Origin: Streptomyces mirabilis
GTDB lineage: Bacteria > Actinomycetota > Actinomycetes > Streptomycetales > Streptomycetaceae
Direction: 5' to 3'
DNA: 64,000 nucleotides
Assembly: GCF_018310535.1 (NCBI RefSeq)
Contig: NZ_CP074102.1
Coordinates: 4,216,001 to 4,280,000 of the forward strand
Below are positions 33,401-42,578 of this stretch, one piece after another. Position 1 is the stretch's first letter; each line of letters begins with the position of its first letter. The notes below the pieces were generated by a model. The model had not been told where the DNA came from. It did no database searches and saw only the letters and a program-made list of their open reading frames with translations. Position numbers and translations under genes: made by a program.

Positions 33401-34609
33401 ATGCCTCTCGCGCTTCTGGCCCTCGCGATCGGGGCCTTCGGAATCGGAACCACCGAGTTCGTGATCATGGGTGTGCTGCCCGAGGTCGCCGGTGACTTCG
33501 GTGTCTCCATCCCCATGGCCGGCCTGCTGGTGACCGGCTACGCCCTCGGCGTGGTGATCGGCGCCCCGATCATGACCGCGCTCGGCACGAAGGTGTCCCG
33601 CAAGCGGATGCTGATGTTGCTGATGGGGCTGTTCGTCGTCGGCAACCTGCTCTCCGCCGTCGCCCCGGGCTTCGGGCTGATGCTGGCGGGCCGAGTCGTC
33701 GCCTCTCTTGCCCACGGCGCCTTCTTCGGTATCGGATCGGTCGTCGCCGCCGAGCTTGTCGCGCCGGAGAAGAAGGCAGGGGCGATCGCCATGATGTTCA
33801 GCGGTCTCACCATCGCCAATGTGGTCGGTGTCCCCCTGGGCACGTTGATCGGGCAGTCCGCGGGCTGGCGGGTCACCTTCGCCGGAGTCGCCGCGCTCGG
33901 AGTGATCGGTCTGCTCGGTATCGCCAAGCTGGTCCCCGAGATGCCGAAGCCTGAGGGCGTACATCTCCGCCACGAGCTCGCCGCCTTCAAGAACGTCCAG
34001 GTCCTGCTCGCCATGGCGATGACCGTGCTCGGCTTCGGAGGCGTCTTCGCGGCCATCACCTACATCGCGCCGATGATGACCCACGTCGCCGGCTTCGCCG
34101 ACACCTCCGTCACCTGGCTGCTGGTCCTCTTCGGCCTCGGCATGGTCGGCGGAAACCTCATCGGCGGCAGGTTCGCCGACCGCGCCCTGATGCCGATGCT
34201 GTACGTGTCCCTGGGCGGCCTCGCCATCGTGCTCGCCCTGTTCACCGTGACCGCGCACAACAAGATCCTGGCGGCCCTCACGATCGCGCTGATCGGCGCC
34301 CTCGGGTTCGCGACTGTGCCGCCGCTGCAGAAGCGCGTCCTCGACCAGGCGCACGGTGCCCCCACCCTGGCCTCGGCCGTGAACATCGGTGCCTTCAACC
34401 TCGGCAACGCCCTCTCGGCCTGGCTCGGTGGCCTCGTCATCGCAGCCGGCCTCGGTTACACCGCCCCCAACTGGGTCGGTGCGGTGCTCGCCGCGGGGGC
34501 CCTGGTCCTCGCCGTCGTCTCGGCAGCCCTGGAGCGCCGAGCCGATACCGCCGGCACCGTAGCGGACACGAGCGCGCCCATCGAGCAGCGGACCGCCGTC
34601 CACCACTGA
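33401..34609 (+). CDS. MFS exporter, AraJ/DHA1 type
   Basis: A 402-residue, 12-helix protein starting MPLALLALAIGAFGIGTTEF, the signature of AraJ/YdhP-like major facilitators, with the loop ALGTKVSRKRMLMLL between helices 2 and 3. It probably exports sugars, arabinosides or drugs by proton antiport; the substrate is unknown. It is divergent from its likely repressor MarR, and followed by an HbpS-like gene 95 bases later. Confidence 0.9.
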   Translation: MPLALLALAIGAFGIGTTEFVIMGVLPEVAGDFGVSIPMAGLLVTGYALGVVIGAPIMTALGTKVSRKRMLMLLMGLFVVGNLLSAVAPGFGLMLAGRVVASLAHGAFFGIGSVVAAELVAPEKKAGAIAMMFSGLTIANVVGVPLGTLIGQSAGWRVTFAGVAALGVIGLLGIAKLVPEMPKPEGVHLRHELAAFKNVQVLLAMAMTVLGFGGVFAAITYIAPMMTHVAGFADTSVTWLLVLFGLGMVGGNLIGGRFADRALMPMLYVSLGGLAIVLALFTVTAHNKILAALTIALIGALGFATVPPLQKRVLDQAHGAPTLASAVNIGAFNLGNALSAWLGGLVIAAGLGYTAPNWVGAVLAAGALVLAVVSAALERRADTAGTVADTSAPIEQRTAVHH

Positions 34610-34704
34610 GCCACTGAGCCACCGAGTAGCAGCCGGCCCCTCACGGCTGAGCCCAGCCCCCTGATCGGCCACGGCCGAACAGCACCTCAAGGAGAAAGTC
34701 CCTC

Positions 34705-35127
34705 ATGACCACCACCGTCGCCGTTGCTCCGCTGACCATCCAGGACGCCGAGGTCCTCGTCTCTGCGGCCCGTCGCGCCGCCGAGGCCGCCGGGGTCACG
34801 GTCAGCGTCACCGTCCTCGACGCGGGCGGCCATCTGCTCGCCTTCCGGCGTGACGACCGCGCCGTACTGATTTCCGGCGAGACCAGCACGCGCAAGGCCT
34901 ACACGGCCCTCCAGCTGGACTCCGCCACCAGGGAACTGGTCGACGCGGTCCAGCCCGGCGGCCTTTTCCACACCCTGCCCACCGCGCTCGACCGTCCGCT
35001 CCTGTTCATCGCGGGCGGTGTTCCGGTCCGTCGCGACGGTCGTCTGATCGGCGCGATCGGGGTCGGTGGCGGAGCGCCCGACCAGGATCACGACTTCGCC
35101 ACGGCGGCGGTGGAGGCGCTCGTCTGA
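34705..35127 (+). CDS. GlcG/HbpS-family small protein
   Basis: A 140-residue protein of the GlcG/HbpS (DUF336) family: VTVSVTVLDAGGHLLAFRRD, LISGETSTRKAYTALQL and the C-terminal GAIGVGGGAPDQDHDFATAA. HbpS of Streptomyces reticuli binds haem and works with the SenS-SenR system, but that protein is secreted and this one has no signal peptide. AAGGAG lies 10 bases before ATG 34705. Probably co-transcribed with the MFS gene. Confidence 0.85.
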   Translation: MTTTVAVAPLTIQDAEVLVSAARRAAEAAGVTVSVTVLDAGGHLLAFRRDDRAVLISGETSTRKAYTALQLDSATRELVDAVQPGGLFHTLPTALDRPLLFIAGGVPVRRDGRLIGAIGVGGGAPDQDHDFATAAVEALV

Positions 35128-35133
35128 CCGCAC

Positions 35134-35191
35134 CCTCGTAGAGAAGCGCCGGTCCCCCACAGACATCGAGGACCGGCGCTTCTCTACGAGG
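35134..35191. terminator. Strong bidirectional terminator
   Basis: A 22-bp perfect stem (left arm begins CCTCGTAGAGAAGCGCCGGT) around a 14-base loop, between the HbpS-like gene and the convergent acetyltransferase gene. Confidence 0.9.
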
Positions 35192-35236
35192 TGAGCGACT
35201 CTCTGCGCGATGGACGCGACTGCACCCCGGCGGCCC

Positions 35237-36124
35237 TCAGCCCGCTGCCACCGTGAGCGGAGCGAAGCGTCGCGTCCAGTCCCCGGGCAACTCCGAGATC
35301 CCGTACGTCATCACCGCGTTGAAGCTAGTGGGCTCCAGGCCGTGTTCCTTCGCCCAGGACAGCAGCTCTTCGTGCCGTACGTCGATGTCGGTGCGCAACG
35401 TGCGGTCGGTGTGGGCGGCGAGCGAAGTGATGAGTGCCTTCGCCGTCTCGGTGTCACGGGCGATCAGCGGACCCACCACATGGGTGTCCATGTTGGGCCA
35501 GGCCGCCGCGTAGCCGATGATCCGGCCGTTCTCCACGGCGACGCGCAGCTGGTCGGAGAAGGCGGGCAGCCGCGTGATCACATGGGTGCGGTCGGAGCCG
35601 AAGACTTCCGCGTCGAGCCGAAGAATCGTGGTGAGGTCCTCGGCGGTGGCCGGGCGCGTGGCCACCTTCGGGTCCGGCCCGCCAGCGACGAAGTGTCCAC
35701 GGACCATCTCGGCGCAACCCGTGACCTTGAAGCCCAGCTCCTCGTAGAGCGGTCTGCCGTAAGGAGTCGCGTGCAGGGTCAGCGGGGTGGTGCCCATCTC
35801 TGCCACGACGTGCCGCATCAGGTGTCGGCCGACACCCTGGCGGGCATGCCGCTCGGCGACCAGCACCATTCCGATCGCTCCCAGTTCGAGCTTCGCCGGC
35901 GTTCCGTACTCGGTCACGACGCAGGCGGTGACAAGACCGCCGTCGGGGTCGTCGATGCCGTAGCCCGTCCCGGCGGTGAGGAGCAGACCCCACTTGTGTT
36001 CCTCACGGGGCCACCCCCGGTTCTCTGACAAGTCGGCGCAGGCGGTGAGATCGCGAAGCGTCAGTCGGCGGATGGGCAGAACGGCGTGGGAAGGTGTCGA
36101 CACGCAGGTCAGGCTGTCTGACAT
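35237..36124 (-). CDS. Two-domain GNAT-like acetyltransferase
   Basis: A 295-residue protein with an N-terminal GNAT fold containing the acetyl-CoA loop ERHARQGVGRHLMRHVVAEM and a C-terminal half (TRPATAEDLTTILRLDAEVF onward) that looks like a second, degenerate GNAT domain. This architecture is known from several actinomycete families of unassigned substrate. The ATG at 36124 gives MSDSLTCVSTPSH; the ribosome-binding site (AGGGG) is rather close. It is divergent from the HAD gene across 157 bases containing a parS. Confidence 0.8.
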   Translation of the reverse strand: MSDSLTCVSTPSHAVLPIRRLTLRDLTACADLSENRGWPREEHKWGLLLTAGTGYGIDDPDGGLVTACVVTEYGTPAKLELGAIGMVLVAERHARQGVGRHLMRHVVAEMGTTPLTLHATPYGRPLYEELGFKVTGCAEMVRGHFVAGGPDPKVATRPATAEDLTTILRLDAEVFGSDRTHVITRLPAFSDQLRVAVENGRIIGYAAAWPNMDTHVVGPLIARDTETAKALITSLAAHTDRTLRTDIDVRHEELLSWAKEHGLEPTSFNAVMTYGISELPGDWTRRFAPLTVAAG

Positions 36125-36232
36125 ACACCCCTGACGTCCACCTGTTTGCCCAGGGACCTATGCGCTTTTGGCCATGTCATGCCCCAGGTGTGGCATGGGG
36201 ACAGCGGCGTTTCCCACAGCACGCGGACAGAT

Positions 36233-36246
36233 GTTTCACGTGAAAC
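36233..36246. other. parS: parS site (exact) upstream of the HAD gene
   Basis: Exact GTTTCACGTGAAAC, 36 bases upstream of the HAD gene start and between two divergent genes. It is the only exact copy in a divergent promoter region here. Confidence 0.95.
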
Positions 36247-36281
36247 GGCGAAGAGTGCCCGGACCGCTAACCTCGGCTTCC

Positions 36282-36914
36282 ATGCCACGCCTTCATCTCT
36301 TCGACCTTGATGGAACGCTGCTGTACGGGAGTTCCGCGCCCCAGGAGATCTCACGGCAGATCGGTCTGGAGGCCGAGACCGTTGCGCTTGACCAAGCGAT
36401 CTCGGCAGGACGGATCGGTCCGCCGGAGTACGCCACACAGGTGCACGCCTTGTGGGTGGATCTCAGGGAGGAACATGTGGCGGCGGCCTTCGAGGGCGCG
36501 CCGTGGCTGTCCGGCATCGAGGAAGTCTGGGCGGAGATCAGGGACAACGGCGACTACTGCGCCGTCGTCTCCCTCTCGCCCTCGTTCTTCGTCGAGCGAC
36601 TGACGGCGTGGGGTGCGCATGCGGCATACGGTTCGCGGTTTCCCGCTCTGCCGTTCAGCGAGCCCGTTGATCTCGCGGGCATTCTCAGTGCCGCGGCGAA
36701 GGTGCAGATCGCGGACCGGCTCTGTGAAGAGTTCGGGGTGATGCGGGCCGATTGCGTCGCCTATGGCGACTCGCTGTCCGACAAGGACCTGTTCGAGACG
36801 GTGCCGGTATCCGTCGCGGTCAATGCGGATCGGCATCTGACGGGCCTTGCCACGCACTCCTACATGGGTCGGGACCTGTGGGATGCCTATGAATTGGTCC
36901 GACGCGCCTTGTAA
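36282..36914 (+). CDS. HAD-family phosphatase, SerB-like
   Basis: A 210-residue hydrolase with LHLFDLDGTLLYGSS (nucleophile and acid/base Asp in DLDGT), the VVSLSP motif II and the C-terminal YGDSLSDKDLF metal-binding motif. The order and length fit phosphoserine-phosphatase-like members; the substrate is not certain. ATG 36282 lacks a good ribosome-binding site. A parS is located in its promoter region, so ParB occupancy could touch its expression; that is inference. Confidence 0.85.
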   Translation: MPRLHLFDLDGTLLYGSSAPQEISRQIGLEAETVALDQAISAGRIGPPEYATQVHALWVDLREEHVAAAFEGAPWLSGIEEVWAEIRDNGDYCAVVSLSPSFFVERLTAWGAHAAYGSRFPALPFSEPVDLAGILSAAAKVQIADRLCEEFGVMRADCVAYGDSLSDKDLFETVPVSVAVNADRHLTGLATHSYMGRDLWDAYELVRRAL

Positions 36915-37332
36915 TTACGGAAGTTGAGAGTGGGCCGTCGCTCCTTCGGGCGGAAGGAAGGGGGTACTTGTGTGCGGGGCAGCTGCCGGTATGGTCGACT
37001 CCGGTTCGCGTCCGTCGTGATGTACGCACGTCTCGTGGGGCACGAACGCAGGCCAATGCAGCGTAACGGGACGGAGAGATCGAAGACCCGTATTTTCCGT
37101 TATGCGGCCGGGCGTTGACTCGGAGTGGGATGCTGCGGTGAGAGCGGTGCGGTCAATGTCACATTCTCGCCCTACTTGTCCGTACAGAGCGGCAATCCGG
37201 GTTGAATGTGGCCGCATTGGCCGGTGGGGACTGAACGGGGCAGGAAAGCAAGTCGTCTACGGGGGAAAGTAGGCATCTTCCGACCGCGGAAGTGCGCAGA
37301 CCGACCGAAAGATGTTCGAGGCGAGGCACACC
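36915..37332. other. Long intergenic region before the globin-reductase gene
   Basis: About 418 bases with lower GC than the surroundings. TTGACT at about 37115 and TTGAAT at about 37202 could be -35 elements, but no paired -10 is convincing. No gene, repeat or known riboswitch was recognised; the length suggests a regulated 5' region. Confidence 0.5.
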
Positions 37333-39135
37333 ATGGACGCTCCGACCACCACGTCGGCCGACAACGGCACTTCCGGAGGCAATGGCGGGGGCGGCTGGTT
37401 CACACCGCGCAAGGAACCACTGCCGTCCGGTGGGGAGAGAGAGCCCGCCGACGGCCGCCGTCTGGCAGCGATGCGCCCGGTCGGCCGACCCGCCGCGGGT
37501 CGGGGAACGACAGAGCAGGAACGAATATCCTCCGCCGTGGAGGGGGAGGCGACTTCCCAGCAGGCCGCGCCCACTGAGGCCCCACGCCCCGAGCCGGAGC
37601 CCGCCCACGCATCCGCTCGGCCGTTGTCAGGTCCGGCCGGGCCCGACCACGGCGCTGCGCAGTCCGATGCCGGCCCGGAGCAGTCCGTGTTCGGACGGGA
37701 GTGGACGGATCCCGGGCGTGAGCAGTCCGGCCCCGGCCCGCAGCCGCGTGTACCTGCCCAGGAGCAGCGCCTTGCCGAGCCTCGGGTCCCGGTCCAGGAG
37801 CAGCGGTTCCGCGAGCCTCCCGAGCCCTTCGACAGGCCGCGGTTGCCTGAACCTCCCGCTCCCTTTGACAGGCCGCGGTTGCCCGAGCCTCCCGAGCCCT
37901 TTCAGAAGCCGCTGTCGCCCGAGCCTCCCGCGTTCCGTCAGACGCCCCCGCTGCCCGCGTCGGGACCGTCCGGCCCTGAGCCGCGGATGCCCGCCCAGAG
38001 GTCCGCTTCCACTCCGCAGCCGTCTCCGGACGCCGTGCTCATCCGCCGGACCATGGCCGAGGTCGGCCCCGTCGCCGACAAGGTCACTTCTTACTTCTAC
38101 GCACTGCTCTTCGTGCGCCACCCGGAACTGCGGCCGCTGTTCCCCGCGGCGATGGACACCCAGCGAGACCGACTGCTCAAGGCGCTGCTGACCGCCGCCG
38201 AACACATCGACAACACCCCGGTTCTCGTCGACTACCTGCAGAACCTCGGCCGTGGCCACCGCAAGTACGGCACCCGGCCCGAGCACTACCCGGCCGTCGG
38301 TGAGTGCCTCATCGGCTCGCTCAGCCGGTTTGCCTCGGCGATCTGGGACTCCGAGACCGAGGCGGCCTGGGTGCGCGCGTACACGACGATCTCCCAGGTG
38401 ATGATCGACGCGGCGGCCGCGGACGAGCTGCGCGCCCCGGCCTGGTGGTACGCGGAGGTCGTCGCGCACGACCTCAGGACGCCGGACATCGCTGTCATCA
38501 CGGTCCGCCCCGACCAGCCGTACCCCTTCCTCGCCGGGCAGTACACGAGCCTGGAGACGCCGTGGTGGCCGCGCATATGGCGGCACTACTCCTTCGCTTC
38601 GGCGCCGCGGTCGGACGGACTGCTGTCGTTCCATGTGAAGGCGGTTCCGGCGGGCTGGGTTTCCAACGCGCTGGTGCACCGTGCCCGTCCCGGCGACATC
38701 ATCCGGCTCGGCCCGCCGGCCGGATCGATGACCGTCGACCACACCACCGACAACGGACTGCTCTGCCTCGGCGGCGGCACCGGCATCGCGCCCATCAAGG
38801 CGCTGGTCGAGGACGTCGCCGAGCATGGGGAGCGGCGGCCGGTCGAGGTCTTCTACGGTGCCCGAACCGATCACGACCTGTACGACATCGACACGATGCT
38901 GCGGCTGCAGCAGAGTCACCCATGGCTTGCCGTGCGCCCGGTCGTCGACCAGCAGGCGCATCTCCATCTGCCCGACGCCGTACGCGAGTACGGGCCGTGG
39001 AACGAGTACGACGCCTATCTCTCGGGGCCACCCGGCATGATCCGCAGCGGGGTGGACGCTCTGAGGGAAGCGGGCATCCCGTCGGACCGCATACGCCACG
39101 ACTCGGTCGAGGAACTCGTCGCGGCTGGGGACTGA
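37333..39135 (+). CDS. Globin-flavoreductase (flavohaemoglobin-like) with long proline-rich head
   Basis: A 600-residue protein. The first 215 residues are disordered and rich in Pro, Glu, Arg and Gln, with near-repeats FDRPRLPEPPAP/FDRPRLPEPPEP. A globin domain follows (RRTMAEVGPVADKVTSYFYA) with the likely proximal histidine in RGHRKYGTRPEHYPAVGE. Then come the FAD domain (RHYSFASAP, the RxYS motif) and the NAD(P)H domain (GGGTGIAPIKALVEDVAEHG). Flavohaemoglobins oxidise nitric oxide to nitrate in the cytoplasm; that activity is plausible but the chain is 200 residues longer than Hmp. ATG 37333 has GAGGCGAGG upstream and is preferred over ATG 37312. Confidence 0.83.
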   Translation: MDAPTTTSADNGTSGGNGGGGWFTPRKEPLPSGGEREPADGRRLAAMRPVGRPAAGRGTTEQERISSAVEGEATSQQAAPTEAPRPEPEPAHASARPLSGPAGPDHGAAQSDAGPEQSVFGREWTDPGREQSGPGPQPRVPAQEQRLAEPRVPVQEQRFREPPEPFDRPRLPEPPAPFDRPRLPEPPEPFQKPLSPEPPAFRQTPPLPASGPSGPEPRMPAQRSASTPQPSPDAVLIRRTMAEVGPVADKVTSYFYALLFVRHPELRPLFPAAMDTQRDRLLKALLTAAEHIDNTPVLVDYLQNLGRGHRKYGTRPEHYPAVGECLIGSLSRFASAIWDSETEAAWVRAYTTISQVMIDAAAADELRAPAWWYAEVVAHDLRTPDIAVITVRPDQPYPFLAGQYTSLETPWWPRIWRHYSFASAPRSDGLLSFHVKAVPAGWVSNALVHRARPGDIIRLGPPAGSMTVDHTTDNGLLCLGGGTGIAPIKALVEDVAEHGERRPVEVFYGARTDHDLYDIDTMLRLQQSHPWLAVRPVVDQQAHLHLPDAVREYGPWNEYDAYLSGPPGMIRSGVDALREAGIPSDRIRHDSVEELVAAGD

Positions 39136-39181
39136 CCGGGCTCACCCAACAGAGGGGGCCAGGACCCCGGCCCGAAGAGCC

Positions 39182-39664
39182 TCAGCCCAGGTCCGGTGCG
39201 TGCATCGCCCGTACGCCCTCGATGTTCCCGTCGAGATAGTGCCGCAGGGACAGCGGTACGAGGTGGACGGAAGCGATGCCGACCCGGGTGAACGGCACCC
39301 GCACGATCTCGTACTCGCCGCAGGGCTCGTCCACCTCGGGACCGTGCCGCTGCGACGGATCCATGGACTCCAGACGGCAGACGAAGAAGTGCTGCACTTT
39401 CACGCCGGTCGCGCCGCCGTCATCACCGATGTGCTCGACGGTGTCGACGAAGCAGGGCACCACATCGGTGATCTTGGCGCCGAGTTCCTCGTGCACCTCA
39501 CGATGGAGTGCGTCGACGACAGTCGTGTCTTCCGGTTCGACCCCTCCACCCGGTGTGAGCCAGTAGGGATCGACGCCGGGTTTGGTGCGCTTGATCAAGA
39601 TCAGGTCGTTGCCATCGAGCAGGATGGCGCGGGCGGTGCGCTTGACCACGGGTCGGACGGTCAT
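39182..39664 (-). CDS. Nudix hydrolase
   Basis: A 160-residue protein with the Nudix region GGGVEPEDTTVVDALHREVH followed by EELGAKI. The REVHEELG part is intact; the glutamate normally seven residues before the Arg reads Thr, with acidic residues shifted two to four positions upstream, so metal binding may differ from the classic pattern. Nudix enzymes cleave nucleoside diphosphates linked to another group; the substrate here is unknown. A one-mismatch parS lies 22 bases upstream of the ATG, and no strong ribosome-binding site is visible. Confidence 0.85.
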   Translation of the reverse strand: MTVRPVVKRTARAILLDGNDLILIKRTKPGVDPYWLTPGGGVEPEDTTVVDALHREVHEELGAKITDVVPCFVDTVEHIGDDGGATGVKVQHFFVCRLESMDPSQRHGPEVDEPCGEYEIVRVPFTRVGIASVHLVPLSLRHYLDGNIEGVRAMHAPDLG

Positions 39665-39685
39665 GGGAGAAATGTGGCCCGGCTG

Positions 39686-39699
39686 GTTCCACGTGAAAC
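39686..39699. other. Degenerate parS (one mismatch)
   Basis: GTTCCACGTGAAAC differs from the consensus at one position. It lies in the promoter region of the Nudix gene. ParB binding should be weaker than to exact sites. Confidence 0.6.
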
Positions 39700-39780
39700 A
39701 TCGCGGAGCCCCGAAGGACTCAGGAAGGGCTCAGAAAGCCCCCTGGGAGGCTCAGGGAGCCCGGGAAGGCTCAGGGGACA

Positions 39781-40686
39781 TCAGGACCAGTCGGCAGCGG
39801 CGTGGAGCAGCCAGTCGTGCGCTCGTGCGATGTGCGGCATGGCCAGCGTGCCGGTGCGGACCACCAGGAAGTACGTACGCAGCGGAGGCACCGCCGGGTC
39901 GAGAAGCGCGACCACGTCACCCCGTTCCAGGGCTTGGGCGCACAGGTACCGGGGCAGCACCGCGAGGCCCGCGCCCGTGGCGGCGCAGGCGAGCACGGCG
40001 CGCAGATCGGGGACGACGACGGTGCCCGAAGCGGCCGGGTGGGAGTCGAAGACGGACGCCCAGTAGCGGGCGACGAGCGGTAGCGACTCGTGCACTTCGA
40101 CCACGGGGAAGTTCTCCAGTGCCGGCGAGCCCTTTCGGCGGAGCTTTCCGGCACCTATGCGGGCGGCCCAGCGCGGGGCGGCGACCAGCACGTGCTCTTC
40201 GTCGCAGAGCGGAGTCGCGGTGAGCAGGGTGCCGCGGGGACGGGCCGTGGTGATGGCCAGATCATGATGTCCGGCGGCGAGCCCTTCCAGTGTCTCCTCG
40301 GCGTTGCCGAAGGAGGCACGCAGCGCGAAACCCTGGCCGTCCTCGCCCGTCAGCTTCGTGAGCGCGGGCAGCGCCCGCTCGGCTGTGAACTCGGGTGGCC
40401 CGGCCAGATGCAGGGTGCGCAGTGACGAGTCCTCGTCGAGTCCGGTCTCGGCGATCTCCACCAGGGCGTCGAGATGAGGCGCGGCCTTGTGGGCGAGCTC
40501 GTCACCGATCGTCGTGGGGGTCACCCCGCGGGCCTGGCGAAGAAAGAGCGGTCGCCCCAACTGCCGCTCCAACGTGCGGATCTGTGAGGTGACGGCAGGT
40601 TGCGAGAGACCGAGCAGCGCGGCGGCGCGAGTGAAGGAACCGGCCCGGTGCACGGTCAGAAATGTGCGCAGCAGGGCCAAATCCAT
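39781..40686 (-). CDS. LysR-family transcriptional regulator
   Basis: A 301-residue regulator with the N-terminal winged helix MDLALLRTFLTVHRAGSFTR and AALLGLSQPAVTSQIRTLER, then a substrate-binding domain of the periplasmic-binding-protein fold. GGGAGGGGAGG lies just before ATG 40686, ruling out the 13-codon upstream extension. Its target is unknown; the leftward neighbours (Nudix) and rightward PLP lyase are candidates only by position. Confidence 0.9.
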   Translation of the reverse strand: MDLALLRTFLTVHRAGSFTRAAALLGLSQPAVTSQIRTLERQLGRPLFLRQARGVTPTTIGDELAHKAAPHLDALVEIAETGLDEDSSLRTLHLAGPPEFTAERALPALTKLTGEDGQGFALRASFGNAEETLEGLAAGHHDLAITTARPRGTLLTATPLCDEEHVLVAAPRWAARIGAGKLRRKGSPALENFPVVEVHESLPLVARYWASVFDSHPAASGTVVVPDLRAVLACAATGAGLAVLPRYLCAQALERGDVVALLDPAVPPLRTYFLVVRTGTLAMPHIARAHDWLLHAAADWS

Positions 40687-40821
40687 GGTGCCCCTCCCCT
40701 CCCAGCACCCCCGACCGAGTCCCAACTATAAATAAGTCGATAGGTCTCTGTCGCTACTGTGATTGGACACTGACACAGAGTCAACTAGCCTTGTTCGCGC
40801 GGTTCTTCGCGTACGGAACCG

Positions 40822-40860
40822 GGACGGTCCGAGCCACGAGGGGGGAGGCTCGGACCGTCC
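40822..40860 (-). terminator. Terminator of the PLP-lyase/ptpA operon
   Basis: GGACGGTCCGAGCC and GGCTCGGACCGTCC form a perfect 14-bp stem over an 11-base loop, about 75 bases beyond the lyase stop on the minus strand. Confidence 0.8.
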
Positions 40861-40935
40861 GTTGTACGTAGCGAGGTACTGAGCCGACAGCCTGGATGTA
40901 TGCCGCAGCATACTCACCGGTCGTTCAGGGACGGG

Positions 40936-42081
40936 TCACTCCGCGGACTCGTCGAGCGCACGCAGTACGTCCGCCACCAGGTCCTCGGGGTCCTCGGCGC
41001 CGGCCGAGAAACGGATGAAGCCCTCCGGCACCGCGTCGCCGCCCCACCGGCCGCGCCGCTCGGCGGTGGACCGCACCCCGCCGAAACTCGTCGCGTCGTC
41101 CACCAGACGCAGCGCGTCGAGGAAACGGTCGGCACGCGCGCGGGTGGGCAGCGTGAAGGACACCACGCATCCGAAGCGCCGCATCTGCTGTGAGGCGATC
41201 TTGTGCGAGGGATCGTCGGGCAGTCCCGGATATCGCAGCCCGGTCACCTCGGGCCGACCGCGCAGCGCCTCGGCGATCACCAGGGCGTTGGCGTTCTGCC
41301 GGTCGGCGCGCAGCTGGAGCGTGGCGAGGGAGCGATGGGCCAGCCAGGCCTCCATGGGCCCGGGGATCGCTCCGACGATCTTCCGCCAGCGCCGCACGGG
41401 TGCCATCAGGTCGGTGTCGAGCGCGGTGACGTATCCGAGGAGGATGTCGCCGTGCCCGGTGAGCATCTTGGTGCCGCTGGCGACCGAGAAGTCGGCGCCC
41501 AGCTCCAGCGGGCGCTGCCCGAGCGGGGTCGCCAGGGTGTTGTCGACCGCGACGAGGGTGCCCTGCGCGTGGGCCGCCGCGACGAGCCGCCGTACGTCGC
41601 AGACGTCGAGCCCCGGGTTCGACGGGGTCTCGATCCACAGCAGCTTCGCGCCGTCGAGCACCTCTAGCTGGGCGTCGCCGCCGGTCGGGGCGGTGCGTAC
41701 CTCGATGCTGTACGCGGTGAGCTGCTCGCGCACCAGCGGCAACACCTGGTAGCCGTCGACGGGCAGGACCACCACGTCTCCGGCCTTCAGCTGGGAGAAG
41801 AGCACCGCCGAGATGGCGGCCATCCCGGAGGGGAAGGCGAGCGTCGTGACACCGTCCTGCCCGGGCGCCTCCAACTCGCCGATGGCGCGCTCCAGGAGCG
41901 TCCAGGTCGGGTTCTCGTCACGACCGTAGGTGTACGGGCCGGTCGGATCGCCCGGCAGATGGAAGTGCGCGGCGAAGACCGGGCCCGGAAGCGTCGGCTC
42001 GTATTTGACGGGGTCGGGCAGCCCCGCCCGTACCGCTCGCGTGCCGTCGCCGCTTCCCGTGACGAAATCCCCTGACGTCAT
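40936..42081 (-). CDS. Cystathionine gamma-lyase/synthase-family PLP enzyme
   Basis: A 381-residue member of the Cys/Met-metabolism PLP family. The cofactor lysine is in SVASGTKMLTGHGDILLGYV, and other family features are YTYGRDENPTW, LAFPSGMAAISAVLF and IETPSNPGLDV. It could cleave cystathionine or a related thioether; the exact reaction is not decided. Its ATG overlaps the ptpA stop by four bases (ATGA), so the two proteins are made in a coupled way from one leftward message. Confidence 0.9.
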   Translation of the reverse strand: MTSGDFVTGSGDGTRAVRAGLPDPVKYEPTLPGPVFAAHFHLPGDPTGPYTYGRDENPTWTLLERAIGELEAPGQDGVTTLAFPSGMAAISAVLFSQLKAGDVVVLPVDGYQVLPLVREQLTAYSIEVRTAPTGGDAQLEVLDGAKLLWIETPSNPGLDVCDVRRLVAAAHAQGTLVAVDNTLATPLGQRPLELGADFSVASGTKMLTGHGDILLGYVTALDTDLMAPVRRWRKIVGAIPGPMEAWLAHRSLATLQLRADRQNANALVIAEALRGRPEVTGLRYPGLPDDPSHKIASQQMRRFGCVVSFTLPTRARADRFLDALRLVDDATSFGGVRSTAERRGRWGGDAVPEGFIRFSAGAEDPEDLVADVLRALDESAE

Positions 42082-42569
42082 GCTGCCCGTCCCTCCAGTT
42101 CTTGCTGTACAGCGGCGAGCAGTCCGGGGCTCGCCGCCTCCACCATCTCAAGACATTCCTCGAAGCCGTCCATGGGTCCGTAATACGGATCGGGGACATC
42201 ACGGTCGTCGCCCGCCGCGGGGTCGTACGAGCGCAGCAGCCGGACCTTCGCCGCGTCCTCGGGAGTGGGCGCGAGCCGGCGCAGGGACTTGAGGTGGCCG
42301 GAGTCGAGGGCGATCACGAGGTCGAGGCGGGCGAACCACGAGGCGTGGAACTGGCGGGCCGCATGGCCGCTCTCGTAGCCGGCCGCCTCCAGGACGGCGA
42401 CGGTGCGCGAGTCCGCACCGTCGCCCTCGTGCCAGCCGCCCGTGCCCGCGCTGTCGACCTCTACCGAGCCGTCGAGTCCGGCCTCTTCTATGCGGGCACG
42501 GAAGACGGACTCGGCCATCGGCGAGCGGCAGATGTTGCCGGTACAGACGAAACAGACGCGATAGGACAT
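42078..42569 (-). CDS. ptpA: Low-molecular-weight protein tyrosine phosphatase
   Basis: A 163-residue phosphatase with the P-loop VCTGNICRSPMAES (catalytic Cys9, Arg15) near the start and the general-acid aspartate in DVPDPYYG. It matches PtpA of Streptomyces, whose overproduction affects secondary metabolism in S. coelicolor (established knowledge). It sits in a leftward operon: holin-like membrane protein, ptpA (9-base gap), PLP lyase (4-base overlap). Confidence 0.94.
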   Translation of the reverse strand: MSYRVCFVCTGNICRSPMAESVFRARIEEAGLDGSVEVDSAGTGGWHEGDGADSRTVAVLEAAGYESGHAARQFHASWFARLDLVIALDSGHLKSLRRLAPTPEDAAKVRLLRSYDPAAGDDRDVPDPYYGPMDGFEECLEMVEAASPGLLAAVQQELEGRAA

Positions 42570-42578
42570 CGGACGCTC

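Noticed and set aside
33260..34690. N-terminal 477 codons of the open frame that contains MarR
   Set aside because: They lie antisense to the MFS gene; the MarR start at 33259 has its own ribosome-binding site.
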